Source of the DNA: Nemertoderma westbladi
Lineage: Eukaryota > Xenacoelomorpha > Nemertodermatida > Nemertodermatidae
Direction: 5' to 3'
DNA: 31,112 nt
Assembly: GCA_032718475.1 (NCBI GenBank)
Contig: JAUCBJ010007557.1
Coordinates: 1-31,112, forward strand
Shown here: piece after piece, positions 29,201 to 31,112 of the stretch
Layout: every line of letters begins with the position of its first letter
Numbering within the stretch: the stretch's first letter is position 1
Notes under the pieces: model-generated
Seen by the model: the letters and a program-made list of their open reading frames with translations, nothing else
The model's database searches: none
What the model was told of the DNA's origin: nothing
Translations under genes and position numbers: made by a program

Positions 29201-31112
29201 CAGCATATTCATGACATGATAGCCACAGACGCAGTAGCAGAGATGAAATCAAACTTCTCAGAGGAGAACATGAGGGAGTCTAAACCTGTTACCGGTAAGT
29301 CTATGGTAAGTTTTGACGATGACAGGACCACTGTGACATTTAACTCAGTAGACAGATATAATTCGAGTACCCCAGCCTTTAGATCAGACTCGCGAGTATG
29401 GTCAGGTGAGCGGTTAGATAGACCTAGGTTAAAGCAACAGGAGTTGCCGGATGGATTTGTAGGTTGCCAATACTGTTTACTAAAGGAGGTAAGATCTGAC
29501 GATCATAAGTTAGATAGTTGCAGACGGTTCAAAGAATTAAATTCGGAACAGAGAAGAGTTCAAGTGCGGACGTTGGACACCTGTTGGGCATGTCTTGCGC
29601 CAGGTCATGTACGGCGGCAGTGCCCGAACAGCAAGGACGGATGCATGGAATGCGGCAGACTACATCACAAGTTGCTACATGCGGATTTCCACACCCCAAC
29701 GGACCGTTACTTACAGCGAAATCCTCACAGGAAGGGGAGCAAAGAACCCGTATCGATAAGGAGGAATACGTACACCGGCATTCAGGACGATGGTTACCAA
29801 CCAGGTTCGTCGGACGAGGATGGCGAGTCGAGCGCGAGAGAAGTGACCTGCCAAGGTTTCACCGCGGATAGTTCATCGACCAGCGCGCGGACGTATTTAT
29901 CATCGGCCACGTCGGAAATATTTAGCGTGATTCCGGTGAAACTCACTGGAGATAAGGGATCAAAGCGGATATATGTGATGTTGGACACTGCGTCCACATT
30001 ATCTTATATCGACGAGGAAGTGGCGAGAGCTGTTTCTAGCTTCCAGGACGCCGAGGAGATCCAAATAGAGTTGAAGTCTATGCATGGAGTAGGAGACCTC
30101 AAGGGACACAGAATTTCGGTAGAACTAGATTCCCTACTTCCGAGAGACCAACATACTCGACAAGAACGGAAAGCTTTGCCATTGGACGGATTTAAGTGTC
30201 TAGCTATGAAGGGATTCGGCAGGCAGTTAGGTAAGGTGCCGCCGATGAGTCCCATAGCACAGGAGTATTTTGACAAGCTCAGGATACCCAGACACCAGGT
30301 AGGTTATAGGAATGTTTCTATGTTGATTGGTGCAGAACAGCTGATCGCACACCAAATATGGGAAACGAGACCAGCTGAGCCGCATGTCAATGGACCACAT
30401 GCCCATAGGACCATACTAGGTTGGTATACACGAGTACCCATGTCTTATGAGTTTACAGGTGGCGACAAGCCAATAAACAGATACGACGAATTACAGCCTA
30501 TAATTCAACCACCGTTAGTAGAACCACCAGACATAGACGAGTTTAGGAGAACCTGTATTGACCACTATAGTGACTTTAGCGAGTCGGACGAGGAGTTGAT
30601 TCCCGATAATGTTAGGTTGTCGGAACCACTTCACAATAACCGGACAGATAGTGAACCCGAGGACTACTGTTATCAGACCCGTGGGTCTGGTTCAGCAGCC
30701 CACGCTACCTATTTGACTAACGTTTTGACTTATACAGACATAGTGGAGGGTCAAGTGGCTAAATATCGAGACCTAGACATTTTCCAATACAGTGAGGAGG
30801 AATTACAGAAGGAATTGATACGCCAGGACCTCGAGACAGGAGCCAGAACCGTCGAATGGCTGGATAGGGACGCAATGGAACCCGGTGGATATGACCTAGC
30901 CATGTCTACTGATGAGAAACGGTCGCTGGAGATGATGGAAGATACCATACGTCTGCTACCGACTGGACATTTTGAAGTTGGAATGTTGTGGCGTCGACAA
31001 CCACCTAAGTTGGAGAACAACTACAACTTAGCCTTGAAAAGATTAAACGGAGTAAGGGCTCGGTTGTTGAAGAATCCGGATATTAGGGAGAAGTATTGCG
31101 CCCAGATCAACA
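26246..31112 (+). CDS. BEL/Pao gag-protease-pol polyprotein, open to window end
   Basis: ATG at 26246 is the first after an in-frame TAG (26240-26242), with A at -3. I read 1622 codons to the edge with no stop. Domains in order: an acidic N-terminus (1-75); a helical region like the usual BEL gag start (about 140-250); a charged Arg/Glu helix (about 333-505) with four exact 11-residue repeats (395-438); a Pro/Arg-rich linker; a DUF1759-like gag core (about 830-1008, KFMGNHKHWRTF onward); zinc knuckles beginning CQYC (1074), CWACLAPGHVRRQC (CCHC at 1113, 1116, 1121 and 1126) and CMECGRLHH; an aspartic protease with D1247-T1248-A1249; then a LGWYTRV block and, near the edge, STDEKRSLEMMEDTIRL, the lead-in to the Pao reverse transcriptase. 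RT, RNase H and integrase must lie beyond. BEL elements replicate through particles assembled from gag. The gag is roughly twice the usual length. The intact frame suggests a young copy. Confidence 0.93.
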   Translation, partial: MSVSDKEALQDSYETAAGPPTDDSVNITVDDNADYDDAASDADISEQEDETVTSEEEQQPQVIVLGSPTATDRKDCTAARTEVSDREGSVAEARARSPVSRPVGMVSAVVPTAVRSTRSSRNNPSSPPSVSQVSERELDIAIKKKLRAHAGHITRTADKVRKMLADSANIGRVELVEIRRGYNSALFKQTEELAVLAKKAVESQSSDVATRIYDRVLAALLEHRELSERFRRVRTENWLLWASQTQATQVSDTELRDLVEREEIQDKEERRYQREVTSWLMQNGVVVPGQVLPTTENIQQRTLTPPDDASRDSGDSQVSHARGKVICARSLVSHNSAEERRRRLDEQQAEVLRASEARKEAERERERTRKLDAKLRELEEKGKRERAEREQKERELQLERERKERELELEREQKERELQLEREQKKRELELERERKERELEIEKERQALYEERARVEEEGAARRAREEEERKLAQLESARLSLESEERTRKANEIAEKGMRMIEECGASVGTELRELFALQKAEQEARTPTIRESTTTRIPIPGPAITSTRIAKPFSTYRTPVGISASPIAQDLRHRNTAPLYTERDNGEFRETPTGRVLGEPNPRVWNTRTERRPSSTENFRVKPEEGSYERQRITQIEPTIQQNPSQEFITRDELSASLAQAISPHIQPITDMLRNLRLKEAAQVRSNSNPSRPELDKVQPSQRVRISEETIPHRPQVRTPVPNIHNPNFENSAERFIEEAWVRASARKPSRALRTDTESSDEEEDMRRQKSRNYKERRTDAEQVSWNHRERNRLNNPAELNHLLTRNDATLRDIGKFAARQGLPTQQPQKFMGNHKHWRTFKTYVDEQLTNSTFTPNEKFNYLLQMLHREPRAIADNFVGNERAFELAMKTLSDIYGNKTKMAQSIVEDLGKGGRITTPLELLNLANAISNALDILRTVNLPHHGDHAEVLKSVIRRLNMRYRQKWRKLENKLEGQGKVLTLQHIHDMIATDAVAEMKSNFSEENMRESKPVTGKSMVSFDDDRTTVTFNSVDRYNSSTPAFRSDSRVWSGERLDRPRLKQQELPDGFVGCQYCLLKEVRSDDHKLDSCRRFKELNSEQRRVQVRTLDTCWACLAPGHVRRQCPNSKDGCMECGRLHHKLLHADFHTPTDRYLQRNPHRKGSKEPVSIRRNTYTGIQDDGYQPGSSDEDGESSAREVTCQGFTADSSSTSARTYLSSATSEIFSVIPVKLTGDKGSKRIYVMLDTASTLSYIDEEVARAVSSFQDAEEIQIELKSMHGVGDLKGHRISVELDSLLPRDQHTRQERKALPLDGFKCLAMKGFGRQLGKVPPMSPIAQEYFDKLRIPRHQVGYRNVSMLIGAEQLIAHQIWETRPAEPHVNGPHAHRTILGWYTRVPMSYEFTGGDKPINRYDELQPIIQPPLVEPPDIDEFRRTCIDHYSDFSESDEELIPDNVRLSEPLHNNRTDSEPEDYCYQTRGSGSAAHATYLTNVLTYTDIVEGQVAKYRDLDIFQYSEEELQKELIRQDLETGARTVEWLDRDAMEPGGYDLAMSTDEKRSLEMMEDTIRLLPTGHFEVGMLWRRQPPKLENNYNLALKRLNGVRARLLKNPDIREKYCAQIN
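27428..27559 (+). repeat. Four tandem 33-bp repeats within gag
   Basis: Exact 33-bp periodicity (27428, 27461, 27494, 27527) encodes four 11-residue units of the type ELELEREQKER. A decayed unit lies on each side. Alternating acidic and basic residues at i to i+4 favour a single stable alpha-helix or an 11-residue (hendecad) coiled coil. Confidence 0.92.

Larger units (their letters stand above)
22742..31112 (+). mobile_element. BEL/Pao LTR retrotransposon, 5' portion
   Basis: Defined by the gag-pro-pol frame at 26246-31112 plus a probable LTR/leader upstream that has a pol II promoter. The left edge is uncertain. TGTTACGG at 22742 is my best guess for the LTR start, because LTRs begin with TG and this form is common in such elements. 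The promoter inside supports an LTR covering 23.2 kb. I could not see the second LTR (outside the window), nor settle the LTR end or primer-binding site. GC content is clearly higher than in the flanks. Confidence 0.6.

Overview
The window looks like transposon-rich, AT-rich nuclear DNA from a multicellular animal, probably an aquatic invertebrate. There are no operons or Shine-Dalgarno-led genes. Nearly all coding sequence is eukaryotic transposable-element protein (LINE reverse transcriptase, BEL/Pao gag-pro-pol, Mutator-like/Kolobok-like transposase). There is a tRNA-derived SINE, spliceosomal-type junctions and many TAGGCCTA and TACCGGTA palindromes. The last are common, in my experience, in echinoderm or hemichordate DNA, but they are weak evidence for a clade.

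Layout. Positions 1-2640 are non-coding repeats: a block of about 160-bp degenerate tandem units bounded by C-tract direct repeats, then a 22-bp satellite that inverts at base 2001, giving a long palindrome with mirrored variant units. At 2729-2880 there is a small inverted-repeat (foldback/MITE-like) element. A plus-strand, 5'-truncated LINE (family A, copy 1) lies at about 5020-6880 and ends in (TAG)n. Positions 6.9-13.6 kb are mostly anonymous. They hold a relic transposase-like ORF, a candidate first exon encoding a signal peptide with an upstream TATA/CCAAT promoter (9147-9328), and a SINE with target-site duplications (9998-10309).

A DNA transposon occupies 13615-16860. It has TTAA flanks, an inverted terminal motif and a minus-strand Mutator-like transposase that has lost its middle. 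At 17048-22450 a second, minus-strand family A LINE is split by a plus-strand LINE of another family (B, CR1/L2/jockey-like; 17944-20685). The host copy is collinear across the gap except for 105 bp missing at the insertion site.

From about 22.7 kb to the right edge lies a BEL/Pao LTR retrotransposon. It has a probable LTR/leader with a good pol II promoter, then a single open frame from 26246 to the window end (1622 codons, no stop). That frame encodes an unusually long gag with an 11-residue-periodic Arg/Glu-rich helix, the DUF1759-like gag core, zinc knuckles, an aspartic protease with its DTA motif, and the start of the Pao-type reverse transcriptase region. It is the only apparently intact large gene here. 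It continues past the right edge.

The region is best read as a landing zone for successive transposon insertions. The LINEs and the DNA transposon are decayed; the BEL element looks young. No new defence or metabolic system is evident. The items most worth following up are the expanded BEL gag with its recurrent in-phase CAG|GTRAG / Gln-Val-Ser/Arg motif, the mirrored satellite palindrome, the TTAA-flanked transposon and the isolated signal-peptide exon.
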